DNA of 64,000 bases from DASRDB01 sp035652815 (GTDB taxonomy: Bacteria > Chloroflexota > Ktedonobacteria > Ktedonobacterales > Ktedonobacteraceae), in the NCBI GenBank assembly GCA_035652815.1, contig DASRDB010000011.1:248001-312000 (forward strand), read 5' to 3'. Position 1 is the stretch's first letter. The number at the start of each line of letters is the position of its first letter. Made by a program: the position numbers and the translations under genes. A model generated the notes under the pieces. It searched no databases. It was not told the DNA's origin and saw nothing but the letters and a program-made list of their open reading frames with translations. Shown here one piece after another: positions 33,327 through 41,741 of the stretch.

Positions 33327-34238
33327 GTGAAGTTTTCTCGTCGTCGATTTCTGCTGATTGTCAATAGTATAGCTGTAGCCGCGCTGCTGGTGCTAGTTGT
33401 TGGAAGCGGTTTGCCTGTTTCTGCTAACAAGGAACAACCGGTTCTTACTCGAAAGCCTGCTGCGGGAGCAAATGCCTTTGTGAGGCGCGTGTTTACGAAC
33501 GGACAGGGGCAATCACTGGCGTACTACCTGTACGTTCCCTATGATTATTCGCCTGAGAGGTCGTATCCGCTTGTGCTTGTCCTGCATGGCGGTGGCGAAC
33601 ATAGCAAGCCGAACTGGACAGCAGCGCAGAATAGGGCGGTCATCCTGGATAAAAATTATGTTCAGGTGTGGGAGCCGGGTTATGCCGTTTCCTATAATCC
33701 GCAGGTGCAGCAGCACTGGCCCGCGTTTGTCGTCGTCCCACAGCTTCCCCAGGGGCAGCAGTGGGTGAATGTGTCGGTTCATGGTGGATCATATAGGCAG
33801 CCAGCGCAGCCAGCGACCGCGCTACTGCTGACGAAAGAATTGCTGGCTGCGCTGCAAAAGCAATACTCGGGGATCGATGCTAACCGGCTCTATATTACGG
33901 GCATCTCGCTGGGTGGCTATGGTGTATGGGACGCTATCGAACGCTGGCCCGACTACTTCGCGGCGGCCATTCCTATTGCTGGCGCGGGCGATCCCTCGAA
34001 AGCGGCTGTCCTGGTACATCTCCCCATCTGGGCGTTTCAAGGCTCCAAAGATCAGATTGTGCCGATCTCCGGCTCACGCAATATGATCGCTGCCATTCGA
34101 GCGGCTGGCGGCCATCCACTCTACACCGAGTATCCTGGCGCTGCTCACGAAGTATGGCCTTTTACTTTCTCAACGACGGGCAATGCGCGGCAGAATACGC
34201 CGGGGGTGCTGGCATGGTTGTTTGCGCAGCATAAGTAA
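33327..34238 (+). CDS. Tat-exported esterase/PHB-depolymerase-like hydrolase
   Basis: 303 residues from GTG 33327. The N-terminus MKFSRRRFLLIVNSIAVAAL is a twin-arginine signal (SRRRFLL) ending near VSANKE. The mature part is an alpha/beta hydrolase: oxyanion region LVLVLHGGGEHSKPNW, nucleophile in LYITGISLGGYGVWDAIERW (GxSxG), Asp near FQGSKDQIVPISGSR and His in YPGAAHEVWPF. It resembles LpqC/feruloyl-esterase-like hydrolases that act on polyesters or acylated polysaccharides outside the cell. AAAGG lies ~11 nt before the start. Confidence 0.82.
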   Translation: MKFSRRRFLLIVNSIAVAALLVLVVGSGLPVSANKEQPVLTRKPAAGANAFVRRVFTNGQGQSLAYYLYVPYDYSPERSYPLVLVLHGGGEHSKPNWTAAQNRAVILDKNYVQVWEPGYAVSYNPQVQQHWPAFVVVPQLPQGQQWVNVSVHGGSYRQPAQPATALLLTKELLAALQKQYSGIDANRLYITGISLGGYGVWDAIERWPDYFAAAIPIAGAGDPSKAAVLVHLPIWAFQGSKDQIVPISGSRNMIAAIRAAGGHPLYTEYPGAAHEVWPFTFSTTGNARQNTPGVLAWLFAQHK

Positions 34239-34313
34239 TAGAGGGACGGGCGAGCATTTCTTTGAGTTTTCCTCTTCCTTGATGTTCACAACTCGTAGTA
34301 GTATATTTGTGGT

Positions 34314-34916
34314 ATGACAAATATCCTTACCATGCTCTCAGTCTCTCACGTCGTGCAAGGAATTATCGTCGGCGGCGTGCTGGCGTTTCTCACAGCAAAT
34401 ATCATTATGAACGCGGTGGTGAAAGCCATGACCACGACCGTCAACGGGTGGAGTACCACCACCAGATGCGGCCAGCCTGGGAATGGCATCCTCATCCGGG
34501 CCGCATGCGCCAGAGCGCTGCCCGCCACCAATGTAGTGCAAGAGGCGGCGTACTGGACGACGATTGTTGACAGCGTGGGGCGGCGGCTCTCCGGCCAGCA
34601 CGATTACGTCCTGCATTTTCCTGCCGGACAGCTCCCGCCGAACGATGCCTTCTGGTCGCTGACCATGACTGATGTTGTCGGGTACATGGTGAGGAACCCC
34701 ATCGATCGCTACAGCGTCGGCAGTCGCTCCGGCCTGGTGCCGAACGCCGATGGCTCAATCGACATTTATATACAGAGGATGGCTCCTGCAGGGCACGAGT
34801 CCAACTGGCTGCCTGCACCGGCAGGCTACTTCAAGCTGATGCTGCGCGCGTATCTGCCTGGCCGTGCTGTCCTCGATGGCGAGTACCACGTGCCGCCAGT
34901 CAAGAGAGTACCATGA
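34314..34916 (+). CDS. DUF1214 domain membrane-anchored protein
   Basis: 200 residues. One N-terminal membrane helix (VVQGIIVGGVLAFLTANIIM) is followed by a DUF1214-type strand-rich domain: DYVLHFPAGQLPPNDAFWSL, DVVGYMVRNPIDRYSVG, GSIDIYIQRMAPAGHESNWL and PAGYFKLMLRAYLPGRAVLD. In many bacteria DUF1254 and DUF1214 are joined in one exported protein; here they are separate genes in the order DUF1214-DUF1254, one base apart. Biochemical role unknown. Confidence 0.8.
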   Translation: MTNILTMLSVSHVVQGIIVGGVLAFLTANIIMNAVVKAMTTTVNGWSTTTRCGQPGNGILIRAACARALPATNVVQEAAYWTTIVDSVGRRLSGQHDYVLHFPAGQLPPNDAFWSLTMTDVVGYMVRNPIDRYSVGSRSGLVPNADGSIDIYIQRMAPAGHESNWLPAPAGYFKLMLRAYLPGRAVLDGEYHVPPVKRVP

Positions 34917-34917
34917 G

Positions 34918-35574
34918 ATGAACAGGCTTATTCTGAAATACAAATATCCCATTACGTTCGCCATCCTGGCAGTCCTCGCATGGGTCGTCTACAGGTATTT
35001 CTCTATGGGGGGGAGCCAGCTCATTACGTTCGTCGTTGTGGCGGTCATCGTATGGGGAATCGGCACGTGCGTTTTCCTGTATTTTTGGCCGTCTATCACG
35101 TACAGTGCCTTCAAAAGAGCGGTCGTGCGGCATGGGCCTGGCGGCGACCCAATCCCCGTCAATACGCTGTACGCGGTGCCCACTCGCGCTTCGCCCTCGG
35201 CGTCAAACGCCAGCTTATTAGCAACCGGGACCGACGATTTGCTCTACATCGGCGGCGTACTCGACCTTTCCAAAGGTCCGCAAGTTTTGCACGTGCCGGA
35301 TATGGCGGGTCGGTACTACAGCGTGCAGTTCACTGATCCGTCGGACGGCGCTAATTTTGCCTACGTCGGCAAACGCACTACGGGAACCGGGGCTGGCGAT
35401 TACCTCATAAGCGGCCCCGGCTGGAAAGGAGCTGTGCCGCAGAACATGACACAGATTGCTTCGCCGCACAATTCGGTGTTCGTTATAGGTCGTGTCTTTG
35501 TCGAGAGCGACCGTGATCTCCCGACCTCCTACGGGCTTGCGAAGCAGATACAGCTCACATCTTTCCAGGCGTAA
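34918..35574 (+). CDS. DUF1254 domain membrane-anchored protein
   Basis: 218 residues from ATG 34918, one base after the preceding stop (the frame upstream overlaps that gene). Two N-terminal helices (YPITFAILAVLAWVVYRYFS, LITFVVVAVIVWGIGTCVFL) and then the DUF1254 core: NTLYAVPTRASPSASNASLL, VPDMAGRYYSVQFTDPSDGA and VFVIGRVFVESDRDLPTSYG. Together with the DUF1214 protein it probably forms one two-chain complex at the membrane. The gene overlaps the convergent lipoprotein gene by 20 bp. Confidence 0.8.
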   Translation: MNRLILKYKYPITFAILAVLAWVVYRYFSMGGSQLITFVVVAVIVWGIGTCVFLYFWPSITYSAFKRAVVRHGPGGDPIPVNTLYAVPTRASPSASNASLLATGTDDLLYIGGVLDLSKGPQVLHVPDMAGRYYSVQFTDPSDGANFAYVGKRTTGTGAGDYLISGPGWKGAVPQNMTQIASPHNSVFVIGRVFVESDRDLPTSYGLAKQIQLTSFQA

Positions 35575-36592
35575 CCGTTGTTCCTGCCATTACCGGATTT
35601 TGCGCTGAAGGAAGCGGGTGCGCCAGGAAAAAGTACCAGATGACCTGGGAAGCAGTGTACTGGCCCGGCCCGTTTCCTAACCGCAGGCTAATCAGGATAT
35701 GGGGCCAGCGATGGTCTTCGCCGCGTATCCGGTAGCCGATGACGATCGCATTGCCCTGGCAATGTGCCCATTGCTGGCCGGTGGCGTTCTGGCTGCGATA
35801 GAACGTGGATGCATCTTGTGCACAGCCGTCGCGAGCGGCCCATTGTTCGAGCCAGAACGTGATGGGCGGCTCTCTGCGCACGGGATTGCCAGTATATGGC
35901 ACTAAAGGATCGGCGGTGCCGTGAAATTCCAGGATAGGCACTGGTCGCGATGGATGACAGCCGCCGGGAACGGGGGGGTAGGAGCCGGAGACCGGCGCGA
36001 AAGCGGCGATGCGCCCGGAGAGTTCGCATGCCAGCAAATTGGTCATCCCGCCGCCGTTGGAAAAGCCGGTCGCGAATATCCGCAGCGAATCAATGCAGAG
36101 GGTGGCCTGGAGATGGTTTAGCAGGTCGCTTACGAAGAGTACGTCGTTCGTTTGGGGGCGACCTGTAAGTCCCGTATCCCATCCGGTATGTCCGTCAGGG
36201 CCGGTGTCTCCCCAGGGATAGGCCACAATAAATTTATGTTCGCGAGCCAGCGTTGTGAAGCCGCTTACACGCTCCTGGAGATGTGGGCTGCTGCCATGCC
36301 CATGAAAATTCAGCACAAGCGGGTAGCGGGTAGTCTCGCGATAGCCCGGCGGCAGGTAGAGCAGGTACGAGCGCATCATGCCGCCGGAGTATATATATTC
36401 GACCTTGCTAATTCCTGACCCCACTGGCGCTGGCTTTCCACATCCTGAACTCTTGATGGGCGTTGTGGTAATATGCCCACCTGTTACAGGCATTGAAAGC
36501 GTGGTGAACGTGGCAGGATGCGAGGCGCAACCCGTCAGGAAAAGCAGGCATGCCAGGAGCAGAATGATGCCTTTGTAATGGTAGTTGTTCAT
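35555..36592 (-). CDS. Lipoprotein esterase, PHB-depolymerase/feruloyl-esterase-like
   Basis: 345 residues. Signal IILLLACLLFLTGCASHPAT with lipobox LTGC (acylation at the Cys), then an alpha/beta hydrolase: YRETTRYPLVLNFHGHGSSP, nucleophile in RIFATGFSNGGGMTNLLACE, acid near EFHGTADPLVPYTGN and His in GEDHRWPHIL. This is the LpqC-like family that cleaves polyesters or acylated plant polymers at the cell surface. It is the second esterase of the region, convergent to the DUF1254 gene. Confidence 0.85.
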   Translation of the reverse strand: MNNYHYKGIILLLACLLFLTGCASHPATFTTLSMPVTGGHITTTPIKSSGCGKPAPVGSGISKVEYIYSGGMMRSYLLYLPPGYRETTRYPLVLNFHGHGSSPHLQERVSGFTTLAREHKFIVAYPWGDTGPDGHTGWDTGLTGRPQTNDVLFVSDLLNHLQATLCIDSLRIFATGFSNGGGMTNLLACELSGRIAAFAPVSGSYPPVPGGCHPSRPVPILEFHGTADPLVPYTGNPVRREPPITFWLEQWAARDGCAQDASTFYRSQNATGQQWAHCQGNAIVIGYRIRGEDHRWPHILISLRLGNGPGQYTASQVIWYFFLAHPLPSAQNPVMAGTTVTPGKM

Positions 36593-36634
36593 GCAGTGTG
36601 ACCGGGATACCTTCGTTTAGGAATACGTGGATTA

Positions 36635-36723
36635 TGCTGTAGGGACGCGCTTCATCGCGTCCACCCCACCTATTGTACGTACCGATGCACCGGGTGGACG
36701 CGATGAAGCGCGTCCCTACAGCA
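36635..36723. repeat. Inverted repeat, family C
   Basis: Arms 36635-36665 and 36693-36723 (TGCTGTAGGGACGCGCTTCA and inverse) are perfect over 31 bp. The remainder of the 36593-37006 gap has no supported gene: the open frame from 36791 lacks a ribosome site. Confidence 0.88.
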
Positions 36724-37006
36724 TACCCATCATTTTCTAAATAATCATTGCGCATGATATTATACGTTATCCAGACCAGAATGTTCTCATTTGTCTGTTT
36801 TCGATAGCCGAAAAGTAGGCCACCCTACCTGGCGACCGCGCAAAATGTTAAGCGAAAAGCAGACCGCTCGATTCCCCGCAGTATGTTCAAAGCATGATAT
36901 ATTGCTCCACGGAAGTCTTTTGCCTGTTTATTTGACAGGGGACATTTCCCCTGTCCGACACGATAAAAAGGAGACCAGGGTATTTACGGATGAGGAACGA
37001 GGCGCA

Positions 37007-37375
37007 ATGAAGGAGCGCGCCCAGGAGCTGAAAGCGGAAAAGGCAGACGGAGAAAGCGCTGTCCTCGCGAAGCTCGCCGAGATGCCTGCATCAGATCGCG
37101 CCCTCGGCGAGCGACTTCATGAGATCATCAAAGCCAGTGCGCCGGTCCTCTCACCGAAGCTCTGGTACGGGATGCCTGCTTATGCTAAGGACGGCAAGGT
37201 CGTCTGCTTCTTCCAACCCGCGAACAAGTTCAAGACGAGGTACGCGACGTTGGGCTTCAACGACAGCGCGAACCTCGACGAAGGCGCTCTGTGGCCGGTC
37301 GCCTTTGCGCTGACGGAGTTGACTGCTGCTGAAGAGGCCAGGATCGGTGAACTTGTGAAGAAAGCGGTGAGCTGA
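37007..37375 (+). CDS. DUF1801/YdhG-like protein, start possibly damaged
   Basis: 122 residues from ATG 37007 (GAGG 6 nt before). MKERAQELKAEKADGESAVL, ASAPVLSPKLWYGMPAYAKD and GKVVCFFQPANKFKTRYATL match small YdhG/DUF1801 proteins (frataxin-like fold; role unclear). Homologues normally begin a little earlier with VFTDEERxAMKER. That segment is present in frame here but its first codon is GTA (36980), with a good AAAAGGAG 8 nt before it; a GTG-to-GTA change could have shifted initiation to 37007. The frame is open back to 36791 but that part looks non-coding. Confidence 0.72.
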   Translation: MKERAQELKAEKADGESAVLAKLAEMPASDRALGERLHEIIKASAPVLSPKLWYGMPAYAKDGKVVCFFQPANKFKTRYATLGFNDSANLDEGALWPVAFALTELTAAEEARIGELVKKAVS

Positions 37376-37378
37376 GGG

Positions 37379-37482
37379 CGGCGCAAGCGCCCACCCCCCG
37401 CATCCACACAGCCCCCGCCCCTACACACGTAGCAAGCGCCCACCCCCATCATCTACCACAGCCCCCGCCCCTACACACGTAG
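37379..37482. repeat. GC-rich direct repeat, period 50 bp
   Basis: CACAGCCCCCGCCCCTACAC (continuing ACGTAG) occurs at 37407 and 37457, with GCAAGCGCCCACCCCC in front of both. The second copy overlaps the 3' end of the convergent cysS-like gene and supplies its last codons and stop. It resembles parts of the element at 55256-55523. Confidence 0.75.
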
Positions 37483-38658
37483 GCCTAGTACGTTGGCGAG
37501 GCGGAGAATTTCTGATCCGGTGTTAGTGTCGCGGTTGAGGATGACAGTTTCGGCGGCCTGGCGGAGCAGGAGCAGGGCCTGAGGGGTGTTCAGGTCGTTG
37601 TTCATGGCGGCGATAAACTGGTCGTGCAAAAGCCTATTTTCGCCCTGGGGCTGTTCTCCGACGAACTCGCGTACCTGCTGGAAGAGGTCTACGGTCTCGG
37701 TGGCGAATTGCAGGTCTTCGGGGGAGCATTCCCAGGGATAGCGATACTGGTGGTTTTGCAGGGTAATGCGAATGGCATCGGGCGTGTAGGTTTTGAGCAG
37801 GTCGCTGACGAGCGTGAGGTTGCCGAGCGATTTGCTCATTTTTTCGCCGCCCTGGTAGACCATGCCGGTGTGCATCCAGAAGCGCGAGAAGGGTACTTTG
37901 CCCGTGAAGTGTTCGGACTGGGCGATCTCGCAGGTGTGGTGCGGGAAAGCCAGATCAGCGCCGCCGCCGTGTATATCAAGCTGCGGGCCGAGATATTTCA
38001 TGGACATAGCGCTGCATTCGATGTGCCAGCCGGGGCGACCAGGACCCCAGGGGCTGTCCCAGGCGGGTTCGCCGGGAGCCTGGGCCTGCCAGAGGACGAA
38101 GTCGAGCGGGTCGCGTTTGCGCGGATCGTCGGGGAAGTTGCCGCGCTCATTGGCGATGGTGAGCATGGATTGATAGTCGTTAAGGCCGATGGCGCGGGCC
38201 AGAATGCCGAAGTCCGGGTCTTGCCGCACGCTGTAGTAGACGCTGCCCTCATTGACATAGGCATAGCCACGCGTTACCAGGGTCTGGATGATTTCAAGCA
38301 TGGCGGGGATTTCTTCGGTGGCGCGGGCATAGACGGTGGGGCGACGCACGTTAAGCGCGTCCATATCGCGCAGGAAACGTTCGGTTTCACGCCTGCCCAG
38401 TTCGTCCCAACTGAGGCCGACTTCGCGCGATTTGCGCAAGATATCGTCGTCGATGTCGGTCACGTTCTGCACATAGTCTATCTTATAGCCAAGAAACTCC
38501 AGATAGCGCATCAGGGTGTCGAAAGAGACGTAGGTGAAGGCGTGACCGAGGTGCGTGGTGTCGTAGGGCGTGACGCCGCAGACGTAGATACGCACAATGT
38601 TGTCTTCAAGTGGCACGAAATCTTCCAGGGACTGGGTCAGCGTGTTGAACAGTTTCAT
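37471..38658 (-). CDS. Cysteine--tRNA ligase-like / MshC-like enzyme
   Basis: 395 residues, class I ligase: HIGH variant TPYDTTHLGHAFTYV after VYVCG, PGWHIECSAMSMKYLG, GGGADLAFPHHTCEIAQSE (zinc ligands) and GEKMSKSLGN. Catalyses cysteinyl-adenylate formation. It is shorter than ordinary CysRS (~460 aa), lacks most of the C-terminal anticodon-binding part, and has TPYDTTHLGHA rather than the TVYDxxHIGNA common in CysRS; both traits resemble mycothiol ligase MshC (~410 aa). It could therefore be CysRS of a reduced type or a cysteine ligase for a low-molecular-weight thiol. It overlaps tatD by 4 nt (ATGA). The C-terminus is formed by a repeat. Confidence 0.85.
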   Translation of the reverse strand: MKLFNTLTQSLEDFVPLEDNIVRIYVCGVTPYDTTHLGHAFTYVSFDTLMRYLEFLGYKIDYVQNVTDIDDDILRKSREVGLSWDELGRRETERFLRDMDALNVRRPTVYARATEEIPAMLEIIQTLVTRGYAYVNEGSVYYSVRQDPDFGILARAIGLNDYQSMLTIANERGNFPDDPRKRDPLDFVLWQAQAPGEPAWDSPWGPGRPGWHIECSAMSMKYLGPQLDIHGGGADLAFPHHTCEIAQSEHFTGKVPFSRFWMHTGMVYQGGEKMSKSLGNLTLVSDLLKTYTPDAIRITLQNHQYRYPWECSPEDLQFATETVDLFQQVREFVGEQPQGENRLLHDQFIAAMNNDLNTPQALLLLRQAAETVILNRDTNTGSEILRLANVLGLRV

Positions 38659-39434
38659 TGCTTGGACTCTCCTAGACCGAATAGACGAATGGCATTGGCG
38701 GTTGTGACTTCAGCAATCTCTTCAAAAGTCATACCGCGTATTTCAGCCAGTTTGCGGGCGGTGTATTGAACGAAAAGTGGCTCGTTGCGTTTAGCGCGGA
38801 TGGGCTGCGGCACCAGGTAGGGGCTGTCCGTTTCAACCAGGATGCGGTCGAGCGGGGCCATCTTTGCGACCTCTGGCAGTTCGTTGCCAGAACGGGTGAG
38901 CGGCCCGGCGAAGGAGAGCAGAAAGCCCTCGAATTCCAGGCATTCCTCAGCCTGGGCAACGGTGCCGGAGAAGCAGTGAAAGACGCCACGCAGCCCCTTG
39001 CCATGAGCGCGCAGCAACTCGATCACGTCATCATGCGAGTCGCGCACGTGAATGATGCAGGGCAGATTGCATGCTCTAGCGAGGTCGAGATGAGCGCAAA
39101 AAACGGCTCGCTGCACATCACGGGGCGAGAGCATGCGAAAATAATCCAGGCCGAACTCGCCGATGGCTACTACCTCGGGTTCGCGGGCCATTTCGCGGTA
39201 ATGCTGCCCTACCTCGTCGCTATAGGTAGTGGCATCATGCGGGTGCGTGCCGACGCCAGCGAAGACCATGGCGGGATGTTCCTTCGCCAGTTGCAAGGCG
39301 TGCTGGCTGGAAGGCAGGTCGCAGCCGGGATCAACAATGCGCGTTATGCCACCCTCGTAAGCGGCACGAATAACCGCCTCGCGATCAGCATTGAAACGAG
39401 GCGTATCGATGTGGGCATGACTATCGACGAGCAA
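38655..39434 (-). CDS. TatD-family metal-dependent deoxyribonuclease
   Basis: 259 residues with the TIM-barrel metal site: MLVDSHAHIDTPRF, VFAGVGTHPHDA, AIGEFGLDYFRM, CIIHVRDSHDDV, VFHCFSGTVAQAEE and ILVETDSPYLVPQPIRAKRN. Family members are 3'-5' exonucleases or hydrolases involved in DNA repair and quality control. It is the first gene of a pair with the cysS/mshC-like gene; tatD next to an aminoacyl-tRNA synthetase (usually metG) is a common bacterial order. Confidence 0.93.
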   Translation of the reverse strand: MLVDSHAHIDTPRFNADREAVIRAAYEGGITRIVDPGCDLPSSQHALQLAKEHPAMVFAGVGTHPHDATTYSDEVGQHYREMAREPEVVAIGEFGLDYFRMLSPRDVQRAVFCAHLDLARACNLPCIIHVRDSHDDVIELLRAHGKGLRGVFHCFSGTVAQAEECLEFEGFLLSFAGPLTRSGNELPEVAKMAPLDRILVETDSPYLVPQPIRAKRNEPLFVQYTARKLAEIRGMTFEEIAEVTTANAIRLFGLGESKQ

Positions 39435-39660
39435 AAGAATCTATCCTTTCCTGGGTTTCAGGGAATATCTCCTCTCGGAGCGGCGACCCCGCTAAGAATC
39501 GCCCTTACAAAAGTATAGTCTCAGGAATAAAGGGATGTCAAATGAGGGGAGAAGCCTGTTTGACAGGTTGTGTTATGCTTTCTAACGAAGGTGCCAATTC
39601 TACGCAACGTTCTCGTGTATCCCTTGTGTGCCTTATAACGAATGCCGAGGAGAGATGCGT

Positions 39661-40533
39661 ATGATCCACAAGTTCTCGTTAACTTCCAGGCGTTTTACCA
39701 GTACAGGTATTCTTTTTTCGTTTCTGCTCCTGTTCGCGCTGATTGTTTCAGGCTATGAAACGGCTGCGAAGGCGGCTGCTCCTGCTGTGACGAGCGCGAA
39801 AGTGGCGTTGCCTGCCCCTGTGCCATGTCCCAAATGCTGGCATCCAGCTTTGAATACAAGCTGGCAGTGGCAGTTGAATGGAACGGTCGATCAGTCGTTT
39901 AACGCGGCGATGTACGATATCGACATGTTTGATAATGCCGCGAGCGTAGTGCAGCAGTTGCACGCGGCGGGGCGCGTGGTGATCTGCTATATCGACGCGG
40001 GAACCTGGGAGAACTGGCGGCCTGATGCCAATCAATTCCCGGCCTCGGTGAAAGGCAAACCGAATGGCTGGCCGGGCGAGCGATGGCTAGATATTCGTCA
40101 ACTTTCTATTCTAGAGCCAATTATGCAGGCGCGCATTCAACTCTGCCAGTCCAAAGGCTTTGATGGGGTAGAGTTTGATAACGTTGATGGCTATACCAAT
40201 AACACAGGTTTCCCGCTGACCTACAACGATCAACTGGCCTATAATACCTGGCTGGCGAATGAGACGCACTCTATGAACCTCTCGGTGGCCTTGAAGAACG
40301 ACCTTGACCAGGTGAATGACCTGCTTCCCTACTTTGACTGGGCGCTAGATGAGCAGTGCTTCCAGTATACCGAGTGCAATAAGCTGTTGCCTTTTATCCA
40401 GAATGGCAAGGCCGTGATGGAGGTCGAATATAACCTGAATCCGGCGAACTTCTGTCCTAAGGCTAACGCGCTGAACTTCAATTCGCTGAAGAAACATCTG
40501 AGTTTGAACTCCTGGCGTGTGGCTTGCAGGTAG
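39661..40533 (+). CDS. Exported GH114-like endo-alpha-1,4-polygalactosaminidase
   Basis: 290 residues from ATG 39661 (GGAG 8 nt before). Signal/anchor near TGILFSFLLLFALIVSGYET; then a TIM-barrel of the GH114 type: WQWQLNGTVDQSFNAAMYDI, RVVICYIDAGTWENWRPDAN, WPGERWLDIRQLSIL, GFDGVEFDNVDGYTNNTGFP (catalytic acids) and WALDEQCFQYTEC. Cleaves galactosamine-rich polysaccharide outside the cell; specificity inferred from family. Contains several cysteines (PCPKCW, QLCQSK, CNK, FCPK, VACR), likely disulfides. Confidence 0.88.
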   Translation: MIHKFSLTSRRFTSTGILFSFLLLFALIVSGYETAAKAAAPAVTSAKVALPAPVPCPKCWHPALNTSWQWQLNGTVDQSFNAAMYDIDMFDNAASVVQQLHAAGRVVICYIDAGTWENWRPDANQFPASVKGKPNGWPGERWLDIRQLSILEPIMQARIQLCQSKGFDGVEFDNVDGYTNNTGFPLTYNDQLAYNTWLANETHSMNLSVALKNDLDQVNDLLPYFDWALDEQCFQYTECNKLLPFIQNGKAVMEVEYNLNPANFCPKANALNFNSLKKHLSLNSWRVACR

Positions 40534-40590
40534 TGTAAGCAAGAGGAACAGAGGTATGATGAAGTTGGATAAATAAAGAGGAATATCCAA

Positions 40591-40700
40591 CCCTGTCATC
40601 CTGAGCGCAGCCCCTGTCATCCTGAGCGCAGCGAAGGATCTGCGGCGTCGGCACACGATTCGTCGGGGGACGCAGATCCTGAGCGCAGCGAAGGATGACA
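40591..40700. repeat. Rearranged family D repeat
   Basis: A partial arm (CTGTCATCCTGAGCGCAG, 40593-40610) is followed by a full left arm (40613-40641). The right side reads CGCAGATCCT then GAGCGCAGCGAAGGATGACA (40671-40700), so its inner segment is inverted relative to all other copies, as after a local inversion between the palindromic ends. Confidence 0.8.
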
Positions 40701-40756
40701 TGAGGGAAGAATCTCTTGTTCTTTTGTTAAGCCTCTCAAGCAAGAAAGGATTTCGT

Positions 40757-41734
40757 ATGCAACAGGAAACACGTTCGACTGGAACATCTCCTGCATCGAT
40801 GCGAGAACGCATCGGTTTATCTCTCGTTGCTCGCGATGCATCTGACGTCATCGACCAGATTATCGAGGCCGAGCGGGCTGGGCTGAGCCAGATATGGCTT
40901 TCGCAAGGCGGTTCGGGCGGCGCGGATTCGCTGACTGTGGTGGCGATGGCGGCGGCACGTACTGAGCGGATTCGCCTGGGAACGGCTATTGTGCCTACCT
41001 ATCCACGCCATCCGATTGTGATGGAGCAGCAGGCGCTGGCCATTAATGATGTTGCGCCCGGTCGCCTGCGTCTCGGCATTGGGCCGAGCCATCGCCCGAT
41101 CATTGAAGGCTTGTATGGTTTATCTCAGACTGCTCCATTGGCACACCTGCGCGAATATATGACGGTGTTACGCTGCCTGCTCAGTGAGGGCAACGTTGAG
41201 TATTCAGGCAGGTTCTTTCATGTCAAGGCACAATCACGCATAGCATCGATTCCGCTTTTGATCTCCGCTCTGGGGACGAAAGCTTTTCATCTGGCGGGCG
41301 AAATCTCTGATGGCGCGCTTTCGTGGGTATGTCCTGTGCCGTATCTATTGAATAAGGCTCTGCCTGCCTTGCAAGCTGGAGCGCAAGAAGCTTCACGACC
41401 GGCTCCCCCGCTTGTTGCGCATGTAGTAGTAGCGCTCTCTACCGATGAAGCGGCGGTGCAGGCACAGGCTCAACAGTTCCTGCGCCGCTACTCACAGATG
41501 CCTTTTTATGTCCATATGTTTGAAGAGGCCGGGCTGCCCGTCTCACCTGATGGTTCAGGCCTGCATGCGTTGGCGAAGGCGCTGGTGATTTCCGGCGACG
41601 AGGCAACTGTGCGAGAGCAGTTGATTGGGCTGTTGAACGATGGGCTGGACGAATTGATGGTTCACCCATTGCCGGGGATGCATCAAGGGGAGGCAAGAGA
41701 GCGGCTGGTGCAGGTGCTGGCGTCTATTGGATGA
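40757..41734 (+). CDS. LLM-class F420-dependent oxidoreductase (second)
   Basis: 325 residues from ATG 40757 (AAAGGA 7 nt before). Luciferase-like barrel: RIGLSLVARDASDVIDQIIE, LSQIWLSQGGSGGADSLTVV, RIRLGTAIVPTYPRHPIVME, GRLRLGIGPSHRPIIEGLYG, FHVKAQSRIASIPLLISALG and AGEISDGALSWVCPVPYL. This subgroup includes F420-dependent hydroxy-reductases and monooxygenases; the substrate is unknown. It ends just before a perfect palindromic terminator. Confidence 0.87.
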   Translation: MQQETRSTGTSPASMRERIGLSLVARDASDVIDQIIEAERAGLSQIWLSQGGSGGADSLTVVAMAAARTERIRLGTAIVPTYPRHPIVMEQQALAINDVAPGRLRLGIGPSHRPIIEGLYGLSQTAPLAHLREYMTVLRCLLSEGNVEYSGRFFHVKAQSRIASIPLLISALGTKAFHLAGEISDGALSWVCPVPYLLNKALPALQAGAQEASRPAPPLVAHVVVALSTDEAAVQAQAQQFLRRYSQMPFYVHMFEEAGLPVSPDGSGLHALAKALVISGDEATVREQLIGLLNDGLDELMVHPLPGMHQGEARERLVQVLASIG

Positions 41735-41741
41735 ATGCTAC

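Noticed and set aside
37624..38769. Plus-strand frame of 381 codons opposite the cysS-like gene
   Set aside because: Antisense of HIGH/KMSKS-containing coding sequence.
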